Source: Amycolatopsis keratiniphila subsp. keratiniphila (GTDB taxonomy: Bacteria > Actinomycetota > Actinomycetes > Mycobacteriales > Pseudonocardiaceae). From it: a stretch of DNA of 64,000 bases. Under the pieces are notes generated by a model. It was given only the letters and a program-made list of their open reading frames with translations. It was not told the DNA's origin and searched no databases. Below are positions 8,449 through 17,548 of this stretch, piece by piece. Position numbers and translations under genes: made by a program. Where the stretch lies: positions 253,567-317,566 of the forward strand of contig NZ_LQMT02000039.1 of assembly GCF_001620365.2 (NCBI RefSeq), in the 5' to 3' direction. The number at the start of each line of letters is the position of its first letter. Position 1 is the stretch's first letter.

Positions 8449-9516
8449 CTAGGTGATGTCGCCGCTCTCGTAGAACCCCGCCAGCACCTCCGCCGCCGCG
8501 CCGAACGCCACGACGTCGTCGCCCATCTCGTCGAGATCGACCTGGATCCGTTGCCAGTGCGGCAAAGGCAGGAGTTCGCGCAGCCGCGCGGCGACGGTGT
8601 CGCGGTACACCCCGGGTGCCGCGCGGACCGAACGGCCGGTGAGCACGACACGTTCGAGGTCGAGCACCTGGACGAGGTCGGCGAGCCCGATCGCCAGCAG
8701 GCCCGCCGCCTCCTCCGTGGTCGCCGCCGCGTTGTGCAGCACCTCCACGCAGCCGCGGCGGCCGCACGCGCAGCGAGGTCCGTCGAAGGCGAGCGTCGTA
8801 TGCCCGAACTCGCCCGCGTTGGTCCGCGGTCCTCGGTACAACCTGCCGTCGATCAGCAGTCCGACGCCGATCCCGGTCCCGACGAGCACGACGGCGGTCG
8901 CGGCCTGGTCGCCCTCCGGCCAGTGCTGGGCGAAGGCGGCGGCGTTGGTGTTCTTGTCGAGCCGCACGGGCAGCCCGGTGCGTTCCGCGAGCAGGTCGCG
9001 CAGGGGAACGTCGTGCCAGCCCGGCATGTTCGTGGCGTCCCGGACCACTCCTTCGTGGTGATCGAGCGGGCCGACGCTGCCGACGCCGAGGCCGAGGACA
9101 CCGTCGACGCCGTCGAGTAGCGCTTCGGCCGCTTCGCCGAGGGCGGAGACGGCCTCGGCGGGGGTGAATCCCGGGATCAGCGGCCCGCCGCGCGACGCGA
9201 TGATCTTGCCGGTCAGGTCGGTCATGACCACCCGGAAGGAGTCCCGGTCGAGCTGGGCGCCGAGCGCGTGCCGGGCGTCCGCGCGGACGCGCAGCAGGGT
9301 GCGCGGCTTGCCGACACCGGTCGCGGGCTGGCGTTCTTCGTCCAGCAGGCCGGCTTCGAGCAGTTCGGGGACGATCTTCGAGACGGCCTGCTGGGTGAGC
9401 CGGGTGCGCTCGGCGAGTTCGACGCGGCTGAGACCGCCCGCGCGCAGGATATGTGTGAGCAGCAGTGTCCGATTGTGCTGGCGCAGGCCGCGCAGATTGA
9501 CCCCGGTCTCCGGCAT
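8449..9516 (-). CDS. ROK family transcriptional regulator
   Basis: About 355 residues: an N-terminal winged helix (SRVELAERTRLTQQAVSKIV) and a C-terminal ROK sugar-kinase-like domain with GTGIGVGLLIDG, GEFGHT and the zinc motif CACGRRGC. ROK regulators repress sugar-use genes until bound by a sugar or sugar phosphate. ATG at 9516 is preferred because AGGA lies 8 nt upstream; an ATG at 9525 is the alternative. It is divergent from an oxidoreductase gene, with the palindrome at 9549-9559 between them. Confidence 0.88.
   Translation of the reverse strand: MPETGVNLRGLRQHNRTLLLTHILRAGGLSRVELAERTRLTQQAVSKIVPELLEAGLLDEERQPATGVGKPRTLLRVRADARHALGAQLDRDSFRVVMTDLTGKIIASRGGPLIPGFTPAEAVSALGEAAEALLDGVDGVLGLGVGSVGPLDHHEGVVRDATNMPGWHDVPLRDLLAERTGLPVRLDKNTNAAAFAQHWPEGDQAATAVVLVGTGIGVGLLIDGRLYRGPRTNAGEFGHTTLAFDGPRCACGRRGCVEVLHNAAATTEEAAGLLAIGLADLVQVLDLERVVLTGRSVRAAPGVYRDTVAARLRELLPLPHWQRIQVDLDEMGDDVVAFGAAAEVLAGFYESGDIT
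8452..8482. repeat. 31-bp direct repeat, copy 2 (3' end of ROK gene)
   Basis: Encodes the C-terminal GFYESGDIT of the ROK regulator plus its stop context. Identical to 7998-8028, 454 bp away. Confidence 0.85.
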
Positions 9517-9548
9517 AGCGCGCATCCTGCCATGGCTGGCTGATTACG

Positions 9549-9559
9549 CAACACTGTTG
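9549..9559. promoter_or_regulatory. Palindromic operator between ROK regulator and oxidoreductase
   Basis: CAACACTGTTG, a perfect 5+1+5 palindrome in the divergent gap. It abuts the -10-like TTTAAT at 9560-9565, so protein bound here would block the oxidoreductase promoter. The likely binder is the adjacent ROK regulator (inference). Confidence 0.5.
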
Positions 9560-9571
9560 TTTAATGGGGTC

Positions 9572-10621
9572 ATGGCTGACTTGCGAGTGGGGATCTTCGG
9601 ATACGGCACCGGCGGACGCGTCTTCCATGCGCCGCTGGTCGACGCGACACCGGGGCTGACCCCGGCCGCCATCGTCACCTCGAACCCGGACCGGGTCGCG
9701 CAGGCGCGCGCCGACTACCCGGCCGCCGACGTGCTGCCCGACGCGGACGCGTTGTTCGCGAAGGCCGGCGAGCTGGACCTGGTCGTCGTCAGCACGCCGA
9801 ACCGCACCCACGTTCCGCTCGCGCTCCGGGCGATCGAGGCGGGTCTGCCCGTCGTCGTCGACAAGCCCTTCGCGCCGACGGCGGCCGAAGCGTCGAAGGT
9901 CGTCGAAGCCGCGAAGGCCAAGGGCGTCGGGCTGACGGTGTTCCAGAACCGCCGGTTCGACTCGGACTTCCTCACCGTCCGGAAGGTCCTCGAAACCGGA
10001 CGCCTCGGCGACGTCTTCCGCTTCGAGTCACGCTACGACCGCTGGGTGCCGAAGCCGCGGGACAACTGGCGCGAGTTCGGCGACCCCGCCGAGGCGGGCG
10101 GGCTCCTCTACGACCTCGGCGCGCACATCGTCGACCAGGCGCTGCAGCTGTTCGGCCCGGTCTCCGAGGTCTACGCGGAGGTCGACAGGCGCCGCGCCGG
10201 GGTGTCGGTCGACGACGACGCCTTCGTCGCCCTTCAGCACACCAACGGCGTGCGTTCGCACCTGTGGGCGTCCGCGCTCGCGGGCACCCGGAACCCGCGA
10301 TTCCGCGTGCTCGGCGACAAGGCGACCTTCACGAAGTACGGCCTCGACGTCCAGGAGCCGCAGATCAAGGACGGCCTGCGGCCCGGCGACCCCGGCTGGG
10401 GCATCGAGCCGCTGTCGGACGCGGGCGTGCTCGGCGTGAACGAAGACGTCGAGACCGTGCCCACCGAGGTCGGCCGCTACGAGGACTTCTACGCGCAGGT
10501 GCGCGACGCGCTGCTCGGCAAGGGCGGCTTCCCGGTCGATCCCGCCTCCGCGGTCGAGACGCTCCGGGTCATCGAAGCCGCTCACCTCGCGGGTGCCGAA
10601 CGGCGCGTCGTCACCCTCTAG
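9572..10621 (+). CDS. Gfo/Idh/MocA family NAD(P)-dependent oxidoreductase
   Basis: A 349-residue protein with an N-terminal Rossmann domain (VGIFGYGTGGRVFHAP; GxGxxG-like) and the family EKP-equivalent motif VVDKPFAPT near residue 95, then the alpha/beta C-terminal domain (GGLLYDLGAHIVDQAL, whose Asp and His are the family's catalytic positions). Such enzymes oxidise sugars or inositols. Start ATG at 9572 follows TTTAAT by 6 nt, giving a leaderless message. Divergent ROK regulator suggests sugar control. Its stop abuts the stop of the convergent PBP gene with no gap. Confidence 0.88.
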   Translation: MADLRVGIFGYGTGGRVFHAPLVDATPGLTPAAIVTSNPDRVAQARADYPAADVLPDADALFAKAGELDLVVVSTPNRTHVPLALRAIEAGLPVVVDKPFAPTAAEASKVVEAAKAKGVGLTVFQNRRFDSDFLTVRKVLETGRLGDVFRFESRYDRWVPKPRDNWREFGDPAEAGGLLYDLGAHIVDQALQLFGPVSEVYAEVDRRRAGVSVDDDAFVALQHTNGVRSHLWASALAGTRNPRFRVLGDKATFTKYGLDVQEPQIKDGLRPGDPGWGIEPLSDAGVLGVNEDVETVPTEVGRYEDFYAQVRDALLGKGGFPVDPASAVETLRVIEAAHLAGAERRVVTL

Positions 10622-13132
10622 CTATTCGGTATCGCCTCTGCCCCCGCCGCCCCGGCCGGGACCGTTGCCGCCCTCTTCGTTGTTCTCACTGGACGAAGGC
10701 GGGTTCTTCGAGCTGGAAGGCGGGTCCTCTTCGTTCCGCGAAGACGAAGATCCGGTCGACGGGCCGGTCGACGGCGTGCCGGTCTCGGTCGAGCCCTCGT
10801 CGTCGTCCGGCGGGGTCTGCGTCGACGGGACGGTGTTGTTGTCGTCCCCGCCGATGATCTTGACCTTGTCGAAGCGCTCCCCCGGTTTCCCGTTCAGGTA
10901 CAGGGAAAGGAACTTCTGCCAGATCGGGCCGGCGATCGTCGAACCGAAGATCGACTTGCCGTTCTTGCCCTTCAGCGCCTTGTCACCGTCGCCGCCGACC
11001 CACACCGCGGCCGAGATCGACGGCGTGTAGCCGACCATCCAGGTCTGCGAGTTGGCGTCCTTCGCCGACGCGGGCTCGCCCGGCCGGTAGGTGTGCTGCT
11101 GGGTCCCGGTCTTTCCGGCGCACTCGTGGTTGTTGGGGCACTTGAGCTTCGAGAACGGGACGACACCCTTGAGGGACTCGGTGACGTTGCCGGCGATCTG
11201 CTTGCTCTTGTCGGCGTCGTCGGCGAACGCGGGCTTCGCCTCTTCCGGAGCGGAGTACGCGGCCTCGTCCTGCGAGTTGGTCACCTTGACGACGAAGTGC
11301 TTGTCCCGCCGCTGTCCTTCACCCGCGAAGGTGGCGTACGCGGCGGCCATGTCCTCCGGGGTGATGGCCGTCTTGCCGCCGCCGAGCGCGATGTTGTTGT
11401 CGGCGAACAGTTCGGAGCTGCCGTCGGGGGCGGGTTTCACCCCGGCGTCCTTGGCCGCCTGTGCCACCGGCCCGGGTTTGGTCACGTTCACGACCATGTC
11501 GTAGAACACCGTGTTGGCCGACCGCTGCATCGCCTCGGACACCGTGCACTGCTGCGAACAGGTGCTGCCGGGACCGGCGTTCCGGATCGTCTGCTTCCCG
11601 AACTGCCGGTTGTTGGAGCCGTCGAACGTCGAATTGATGCCGCCCTTGCCGAGCTGCATGTACGCGGTGAGGTCGAACGGCTTCATCGACGACCCGGGGT
11701 TCTGCGGTGTGTTCGCCCAGTCGCGGCCCTTTTGGTCCTTGCCGTTGGGCCCCTTCACGATGGTCGGGCCACCGTAGTACGCCTTCACCCCACCGGTTTT
11801 GGGATCGATCGCGACGAGCGCGTTGAGCAGGTTCTCGTCGGTCTGGCCCTTCATCCCGTCGGCCACCGCCTGCTCGGCCGCGGCCTGCGCCTTCGGGTCG
11901 ATGGTCGTGTAGACCTTGTAGCCACCGCGGTAGTAGACGTCGTCGGTGATGCCGTTCGCGGCGAGCTCTTCCTTGACCTTGTCGCGGATGAACGGGTTGA
12001 CCACGCCGGCCTGCTGCTTGTCCTCCTGCGGGATCGGCGTCGGGAACTGCAGGTTCGCGCGGTCGGCGGCGGAGAGGAAACCGTTCTGCACCATCCGGTT
12101 CAGCGCGACGGTCCAGCGTTCGTTCGCCACCTTCGGGTTCTCCGAGCGGCCCGGCTGCTGGATGAGGCCCGCGAGGAGCGCCGCCTCGGACGCGTTCAGC
12201 TCACCGGCGGGCTTGCCGAAGAACGCCTGCGCGGCCGACTCGATCCCGTACGCACCGCGCCCGAAGTAGATGATGTTCAGGTACGCCGTGATGATGTCCT
12301 TCTTCTCGTACGTCTGGTTCATCTTGAAGGACTTGGCGAGTTCGGTCCATTTGCGCGCGAGCGACGATTCGTCGTCCCCGCTGGCGACCTTGATGTACTG
12401 CTGGGAGATGGTCGAACCACCGCCCTTGCCCGCGGTGACCTGGTTGTAGACCGCGCGCAGGATGCCGCCGATGTCGAAGCCCGAGTTCGTCTCGAAGGAG
12501 GCGTCCTCGGTGGCGATCACGGCCTTCTTGACGATGTCCGGGATCTGCTCCGGCGTCAGGATCTGCCGGTTGCCGCCCTTGGGGACGTCCTTGCCCATCT
12601 CGGTGTTGTCGGCGTAGTAGTACGTCACCGCCTGGCCCTGTGTGGCCGCGACGGACTGCGGCGACGGCACGTCGACGGAGAAGTAGGTGATCACGAACGC
12701 GATCGCCGGGATGACGACGAACAGGCAGAACAGCGCGAGCAGCACCCGCCGGATCCGTCTCCACCGGCGCTTCTTGCGCTGGGCCGGGGTGAGGATCGGT
12801 TTCCCGTTCTCGTCGGTCTCCGGGCCGTACTGCTCGTCCTCGTACGGCTCTTCGTACCCGCGATCGGTGGTGCCGTTGTGCTCGTGATGCGTGATGAGGT
12901 CCGGCTCGTGCTGCGGCGCGACCGGCGGCCGCTGCGGACGGCGCGGGGGTGGCTGCTGCTGGGACGGACCCTGGCGCTGCCACGGCGCCTGTCCCTGCGG
13001 ACCGGGTCCCGGCCGCTGCCCGTATCCCGGGGGCGGACCGGCGGGACGACGGGGCGGTCCGGCCGGGCGTTGCGGACGACGGGCGGGGTCAGGGTCCTGA
13101 CCTGGCCATCCGCCGTGGGGATCGTCGTTCAC
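10622..13132 (-). CDS. Class A penicillin-binding protein (transglycosylase/transpeptidase), copy 2
   Basis: About 836 residues. A Pro/Arg/Gln-rich cytoplasmic N-terminus (about 1-150) precedes one membrane span (VLLALFCLFVVIPAIAFVITYF), a GT51 domain with EDASFETNSG, GGGSTISQQY and YLNIIYFGRGAYGI, and a transpeptidase domain with SSMK (active Ser), SAN and KTGT. The C-terminus is Ser/Thr/Asp-rich. It polymerises and cross-links peptidoglycan outside the membrane. GTG at 13130-13132 is chosen: GGAGG lies upstream and it aligns with MNDD of the paralog at 18561-21380. The open frame extends 41 codons upstream but without a site. Confidence 0.93.
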   Translation of the reverse strand: MNDDPHGGWPGQDPDPARRPQRPAGPPRRPAGPPPGYGQRPGPGPQGQAPWQRQGPSQQQPPPRRPQRPPVAPQHEPDLITHHEHNGTTDRGYEEPYEDEQYGPETDENGKPILTPAQRKKRRWRRIRRVLLALFCLFVVIPAIAFVITYFSVDVPSPQSVAATQGQAVTYYYADNTEMGKDVPKGGNRQILTPEQIPDIVKKAVIATEDASFETNSGFDIGGILRAVYNQVTAGKGGGSTISQQYIKVASGDDESSLARKWTELAKSFKMNQTYEKKDIITAYLNIIYFGRGAYGIESAAQAFFGKPAGELNASEAALLAGLIQQPGRSENPKVANERWTVALNRMVQNGFLSAADRANLQFPTPIPQEDKQQAGVVNPFIRDKVKEELAANGITDDVYYRGGYKVYTTIDPKAQAAAEQAVADGMKGQTDENLLNALVAIDPKTGGVKAYYGGPTIVKGPNGKDQKGRDWANTPQNPGSSMKPFDLTAYMQLGKGGINSTFDGSNNRQFGKQTIRNAGPGSTCSQQCTVSEAMQRSANTVFYDMVVNVTKPGPVAQAAKDAGVKPAPDGSSELFADNNIALGGGKTAITPEDMAAAYATFAGEGQRRDKHFVVKVTNSQDEAAYSAPEEAKPAFADDADKSKQIAGNVTESLKGVVPFSKLKCPNNHECAGKTGTQQHTYRPGEPASAKDANSQTWMVGYTPSISAAVWVGGDGDKALKGKNGKSIFGSTIAGPIWQKFLSLYLNGKPGERFDKVKIIGGDDNNTVPSTQTPPDDDEGSTETGTPSTGPSTGSSSSRNEEDPPSSSKNPPSSSENNEEGGNGPGRGGGGRGDTE

Positions 13133-13220
13133 TGGGACGTCCTCCGAACCTTCCGTGGGTGAGCGCGGTCCTGCGGTCGCAGGTCTCCTTCTACTGAAGA
13201 CGTATCGGATCGGTTCAGGT

Positions 13221-14216
13221 TCACCGATGCGACGAAAAAACCCGCGTACGCCCACGAATCAGTAGCCACACTCCCACTATGACCAGTAGCCCGAGGGGGC
13301 CGAGCCACCACGTCAAAGCGCTGCTTTCCGTCTCCGTCGCAGCCGGCGAGAGCAAAGCAGCGACGGGATCGACCGTCCCGTATCCGTACTCCGGATCCCG
13401 CCCGGGAGCCCCCATGTCCTTGGCGGTGCGAGCGAGCCGCTCAACCACCTGCTCGGCCGTCAGCTGAGGAAAACGAGCCCTGACCAGTGCGACTACGCCA
13501 GTCATCAGAGCCGCTGCATGGCTGGTACCCGATGTCGGCGCCGCTCTCTTCGAAGCCGTGGTGATACCAACACCAGGGGCAGCGAAGCTGACCTCGTGTC
13601 CCGACACACTTACATTTCGGGCGAAATGACCGTTTTTGTCTACAGCGGACACCGCGACCACGCCGGGTCGGTCGGCGGGGCTTGTGACTTCGCTGTCGAC
13701 GTCGGCGTTGCCCGCGGCGGCGACCACGACCGCGTCGTGTTCCATCGCGTACCGGAGTCCAGTGTCGAACGCAGGCGAATCGACCGGCCCGCCGAGTGAG
13801 AGGTTGATCACCGTGGCGCCGTCGTCGACTGCCCAGCGAATGGCGCTGTTCGCGTCCTCGGGGCCGCCGGTCATCCGCGCGGAGAGGATCTTCGCTTGTG
13901 GTGCGACTTCTGCGACCAGGGAAGCCATGATGGTGCCGTGGCCTTCCCCGCTCGCCGCGCCACCACCGAGGTCGGGGAAGTCCGCTTGGGCTAAGACTCG
14001 CCCCGTCAGTGCGGGCTCGGACAGGTCCACGCCCGTGTCGACGAGGCCGACTCGGACACCTTCACCACGCGAGTGGGACCAGGCTTGGGCAAGGCCGAGT
14101 TGATCGACCCACTGCGGCTCCCCGGCAGGCGCGCCTGCCGGGGAGCCGAGGAGAACGATCACACTGACCGCGAGAGCGGGTATCACGAAGGCGGCGCCTC
14201 CATACTCAGTCGCCAT
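13221..14216 (-). CDS. Mycosin-like subtilisin protease, membrane-anchored
   Basis: A 331-residue S8 serine protease with signal peptide, catalytic Asp60 (GLVDTG), His93 (GEGHGT), oxyanion Asn170 (AAAGN) and Ser232 (SGTSHAA), and a C-terminal span (304-321) with a basic tail. This is the mycosin plan (MycP of type VII secretion), though shorter than most. No EccB/C/D/E or WXG100 gene is near, so it is an orphan. Its start overlaps the 3' end of the 1121-residue gene by 34 bp, implying translational coupling and shared function, perhaps processing that protein (inference). Confidence 0.87.
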   Translation of the reverse strand: MATEYGGAAFVIPALAVSVIVLLGSPAGAPAGEPQWVDQLGLAQAWSHSRGEGVRVGLVDTGVDLSEPALTGRVLAQADFPDLGGGAASGEGHGTIMASLVAEVAPQAKILSARMTGGPEDANSAIRWAVDDGATVINLSLGGPVDSPAFDTGLRYAMEHDAVVVAAAGNADVDSEVTSPADRPGVVAVSAVDKNGHFARNVSVSGHEVSFAAPGVGITTASKRAAPTSGTSHAAALMTGVVALVRARFPQLTAEQVVERLARTAKDMGAPGRDPEYGYGTVDPVAALLSPAATETESSALTWWLGPLGLLVIVGVWLLIRGRTRVFSSHR

Positions 14217-17200
14217 GACTGGCTGGGATCGGTCGAGTTGCCGTTTTCGTCAGCCTTTTCGGGTTCCAGTACCAGTGGAGTTCCGCTCAGGTATGAAGAG
14301 TCCTTCGGTGTTATGAACATTCCGCGATCTCGATTGCGGATCATTTTCGGTTCGGGAGTGTTCACAAGGTCGGGTACAACCCATAGCTGAGCAAGGTTGT
14401 TGCTGTCGCAAGTGGCTTCTATGACTGGCACCCCCCAGCCGGTCGACCCGTCGGGCGACTGTAGACATCGGCCATTCCCTCGGTCGATGATTCTGCTGAT
14501 CGCCGCATTGCTTTCGGGTTCGGTGCCGACCTTTTCGAAGTACCAGTAGTTGGCGCTGAATTTGTTGCAATCGCGTTGCTCGACCACGGTTTCGGAAGTG
14601 GAATTGTTGCGCAACATCATGCATCTGCCGTTGGCGTCATTCCATACAGTGGGCTGGTACAGAGTGGTTGATCCGGTCTGGTAGGCGGGTTCCAGGGCGG
14701 CGGCATCCCAGGCGATGGTCTTCTCCCCGTTGGTTTCCGGCTGAATTGTGCCGAGGTGGATCTTCGGCGGGGAAGACTTCGAAAAGGGGTGCACGCCCAG
14801 ATCGACCCATCGATTGTCATTAGATTTCTGGTCGACGATAACCGGGACGGTACCGTTGGCGTTCTCGACACGATACGTGACGAGCGAACCCTTGTTCATA
14901 TGGGCGGGTATGTGTACCTTCACGCGCGCTAGACCGTCGATTGGTTCGAAAGTCCAGGTCCCGTTGATTTCGAGGTCCAAGCCCTCTTGATAACTACCGC
15001 GAGTGTGGCTGAACCAGAAATGAGAACCGAGTCCTCCGCCGAGTTGGTGGAGGTCGATCTTTCCGGGTTCGAACCCTTGAGCGTTCTTCTTGAAGGTGAA
15101 GTCGAAACTTCCGTAGTTTCTCCCGATTCCGTTGCAGCCGGGGTTTTGGACCGGTTTTGTTTCATTGGGCACGTCATCGACGGTGATGGCATCCGCTACC
15201 AGGCCTGCCGGGGTGCAGACGGGAGGATAGCTGATTCCGTCGTCGGGCTCCTGTGCGTACTCCGGATATGGATATCGAATGAATTCGAACCCGCAGGTTC
15301 TGGCGCAATCGTCTTTCGACATGAGCGGATAGGTTATCCAGCATTTCAAGTCGAACTTGCCCGCCGCGTTCTTGTGCTGGCAAGGGCCGGCGGGTTCGTC
15401 TTCCACTCCCTCGCCGTCGGGCTTTGTCGATGTCCCCCATGCGCACGAGTTCTGTTGGACGCAGAACAGCCAAGGGGGCGGCACGGCTGCTTCCCTGAAG
15501 AGGTCGGTGAGCCATCGCGCGGCGCGGAAGAAGGGAACGGCAAGCTCCGGATTCTCGTAACCGCTCGGTGGATACGACGCGAAACCCAGTACTTTTTCCG
15601 GATAAGGCCAACGGCTTGGCGTCGCGAAGTCTCGAGGGTTCTTGCCGAACGCGGTACGGCCTGGGGGGTAACGCGGGTTGGCCGGGTTGTTCAGCCAGCC
15701 CAATCCAGCGACACCGTCGTCGTCCTTGCCTTTTCCGGTGTGGTAACCGGAGTTGTACGCCCAGGTTGCGTAGAACCAGTTCTCAATCTTCGACGGATCG
15801 TTGTTGTTGATGGTTACTCCGGCGCGCTGCAGCTGGTTCCATTTCGACTTCAATATCCGGAGGCCGGCCACGAGATTCGCTGCATAGTCGGTGGCTGCTG
15901 CGATCTGTTCGTCAGCTGGCAGCAGCTGTTCGTCTGGCCGCGCGTGACCGGCAAGGCGCATTCCGTCGGTCAGCTGGGAGACTCCGTAGCCGCAATCGGC
16001 CCTGTCCCACCGGATATCCCAGTCATTGGTGGTCGGCTCGTCGTAGATCGCGAGACCGTAGTAGTTGCCGATCAGAGGATTTCCGACCTCACCTGGAAGA
16101 GTGTGCCTGCTCGCCTGCCACAGGTTGGACTCCTGGCCAAGGATCCCCAAGAGGATCTGTGCCGGGACTTGCACGTCTCCCCCTGTTTCGATGGACCTGA
16201 ACAGCTGCTGAGGTACATACGCGCCCAGCCCGTTACCTCGCCAGTTGGCGGGACGGGTGATCGAGAGCTGCCCCTTGACGGCCATGTTCGCCGCCCATTC
16301 CACCTGCTTGGGTTTGGGCTGATACACCTGCCTGCCGGTGCTGTTCCGTGGAACGGCGCAGGTCCGAGCCGGATCCCGTGGGTCGGTCCACCGGGGCTTC
16401 AACGTCTCGCCGGGGTTCACGGTGAAGGCCAGCGCCTTGCCCGTCCTCGCGCTCCTGGCCTCGATATGTACCAGTTCGGGAGTGCTTGCGTCAGGTGACG
16501 ACGGGGTCGTCCGAACGACCTCGGCAACCGCCTCGCCGAGGGTGGAGACGCTGGCGGACACCGGTGCGTCCACTTTTGAGATCGAGGGGGGCAGCTGGGT
16601 GAGGCTATCGGCCGCGCCGGTGATGAACAGCCGCCCTCCTGAGCCGGACGACAGGCCAAGGGCGCCGCGCTTGCCCGACGCCAGCTGGTGCACTTGCGCC
16701 TTCTTGCCCGACCCTTCCGTAACTGCGCGGAAGATCCTCGTGGCGTCTCTTGTCTGGTCCATGAACACGATGCCGCGATCGCCGTCGGCCTTCACGGCGA
16801 ATGGGACACCTGCGGTGTTCGCGACCAAGCGTGTCGATTTCCCGTCATCCGCGACCTTCAGAAGGCCTTTTGAGTCCGCGACCACGAAGCCGTCCGGGAC
16901 AGGCAGCGCCGAGGTGACCTGCCCTGCCAGCTCCTTACGGGAGCCGACTTTGCCGGAGGCGGCATCGGCGAGGAGTACGCCGGTCTTGCCAAGGTCTTCA
17001 GTGGCTTCTTGAGTCAAAGCCGCGGTTTCGCCCGCGCCGCAGCCGGGGTTGTAATACGCGAGCGAAGTGCGTACAGGCAGCTGGGTGATCGCGCCGGAAA
17101 CAAGATCGACGATCGCGGTGAAACCACCCCTGGAGGTCAGCTTCTCCTTGTTCGTGAACGTCCGCGGCGCGTAGACGACGACTGCTCGGTCGCCGGAGCC

Positions 17201-17548
17201 GGTGATGCAGGCGTTGCCGATCCACTGATCAGCTTCCAGACCAGGCTGACGCAGGGTCGCGGCAGTTCGCCAGGAATATCCTGTCTTAGCCTCGGCCACT
17301 AGGACGTGAAAGCCATTTGCGTCGCCGCTGGTCGTCCACAGCCGGTCTTGGGACGCCTTCCAACCTGGTCCGAGCAGGTCGTTTCGCTGGGCGAGGTCGA
17401 CCGCTGCCGGTCGGATCGAGGGCGCGGGCGACGCAGGGGCTTGCTCGGTACCGGAAGAAACGGCGTCAGGCGTGGTCATCGCGACACTGGACATCACGGA
17501 CACCACGGCTAAAGCGGCTATTGCGGCTCTATGGCCGACCTTTCTCAT
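14183..17548 (-). CDS. Large secreted cell-wall protein: propeller-like, SLT-like, golvesin-like and ricin-like regions
   Basis: 1121 residues with a signal peptide. About 50-360 looks like a beta-propeller. About 420-620 resembles an SLT/lysozyme-like domain: ILGQESN (candidate catalytic Glu), GYGVSQLTDGM and WAYNSG match the ES, GLMQ and AYNxG landmarks of lytic transglycosylases. About 830-970 resembles golvesin C-terminal domains (GLGSHFWFSHT). About 1000-1115 is ricin-lectin-like (NGRCMML, NGRCLQS, QLWVVP). Probably a secreted wall hydrolase or carbohydrate-binding protein. Codon use is visibly more AT-rich than its neighbours. Coupled to the mycosin-like gene. Confidence 0.75.
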   Translation of the reverse strand: MRKVGHRAAIAALAVVSVMSSVAMTTPDAVSSGTEQAPASPAPSIRPAAVDLAQRNDLLGPGWKASQDRLWTTSGDANGFHVLVAEAKTGYSWRTAATLRQPGLEADQWIGNACITGSGDRAVVVYAPRTFTNKEKLTSRGGFTAIVDLVSGAITQLPVRTSLAYYNPGCGAGETAALTQEATEDLGKTGVLLADAASGKVGSRKELAGQVTSALPVPDGFVVADSKGLLKVADDGKSTRLVANTAGVPFAVKADGDRGIVFMDQTRDATRIFRAVTEGSGKKAQVHQLASGKRGALGLSSGSGGRLFITGAADSLTQLPPSISKVDAPVSASVSTLGEAVAEVVRTTPSSPDASTPELVHIEARSARTGKALAFTVNPGETLKPRWTDPRDPARTCAVPRNSTGRQVYQPKPKQVEWAANMAVKGQLSITRPANWRGNGLGAYVPQQLFRSIETGGDVQVPAQILLGILGQESNLWQASRHTLPGEVGNPLIGNYYGLAIYDEPTTNDWDIRWDRADCGYGVSQLTDGMRLAGHARPDEQLLPADEQIAAATDYAANLVAGLRILKSKWNQLQRAGVTINNNDPSKIENWFYATWAYNSGYHTGKGKDDDGVAGLGWLNNPANPRYPPGRTAFGKNPRDFATPSRWPYPEKVLGFASYPPSGYENPELAVPFFRAARWLTDLFREAAVPPPWLFCVQQNSCAWGTSTKPDGEGVEDEPAGPCQHKNAAGKFDLKCWITYPLMSKDDCARTCGFEFIRYPYPEYAQEPDDGISYPPVCTPAGLVADAITVDDVPNETKPVQNPGCNGIGRNYGSFDFTFKKNAQGFEPGKIDLHQLGGGLGSHFWFSHTRGSYQEGLDLEINGTWTFEPIDGLARVKVHIPAHMNKGSLVTYRVENANGTVPVIVDQKSNDNRWVDLGVHPFSKSSPPKIHLGTIQPETNGEKTIAWDAAALEPAYQTGSTTLYQPTVWNDANGRCMMLRNNSTSETVVEQRDCNKFSANYWYFEKVGTEPESNAAISRIIDRGNGRCLQSPDGSTGWGVPVIEATCDSNNLAQLWVVPDLVNTPEPKMIRNRDRGMFITPKDSSYLSGTPLVLEPEKADENGNSTDPSQSWRLSMEAPPS

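Noticed and set aside
11093-13162. 689-codon open frame on the plus strand
   Set aside because: It is the antisense of the PBP gene; composition is Arg/Val/Leu-rich noise with no domains and no binding site. High GC makes long antisense frames common.
13221-14216. Type VII secretion locus
   Set aside because: Only the mycosin-like protease is present; no ESX core components or WXG100 genes in the window.
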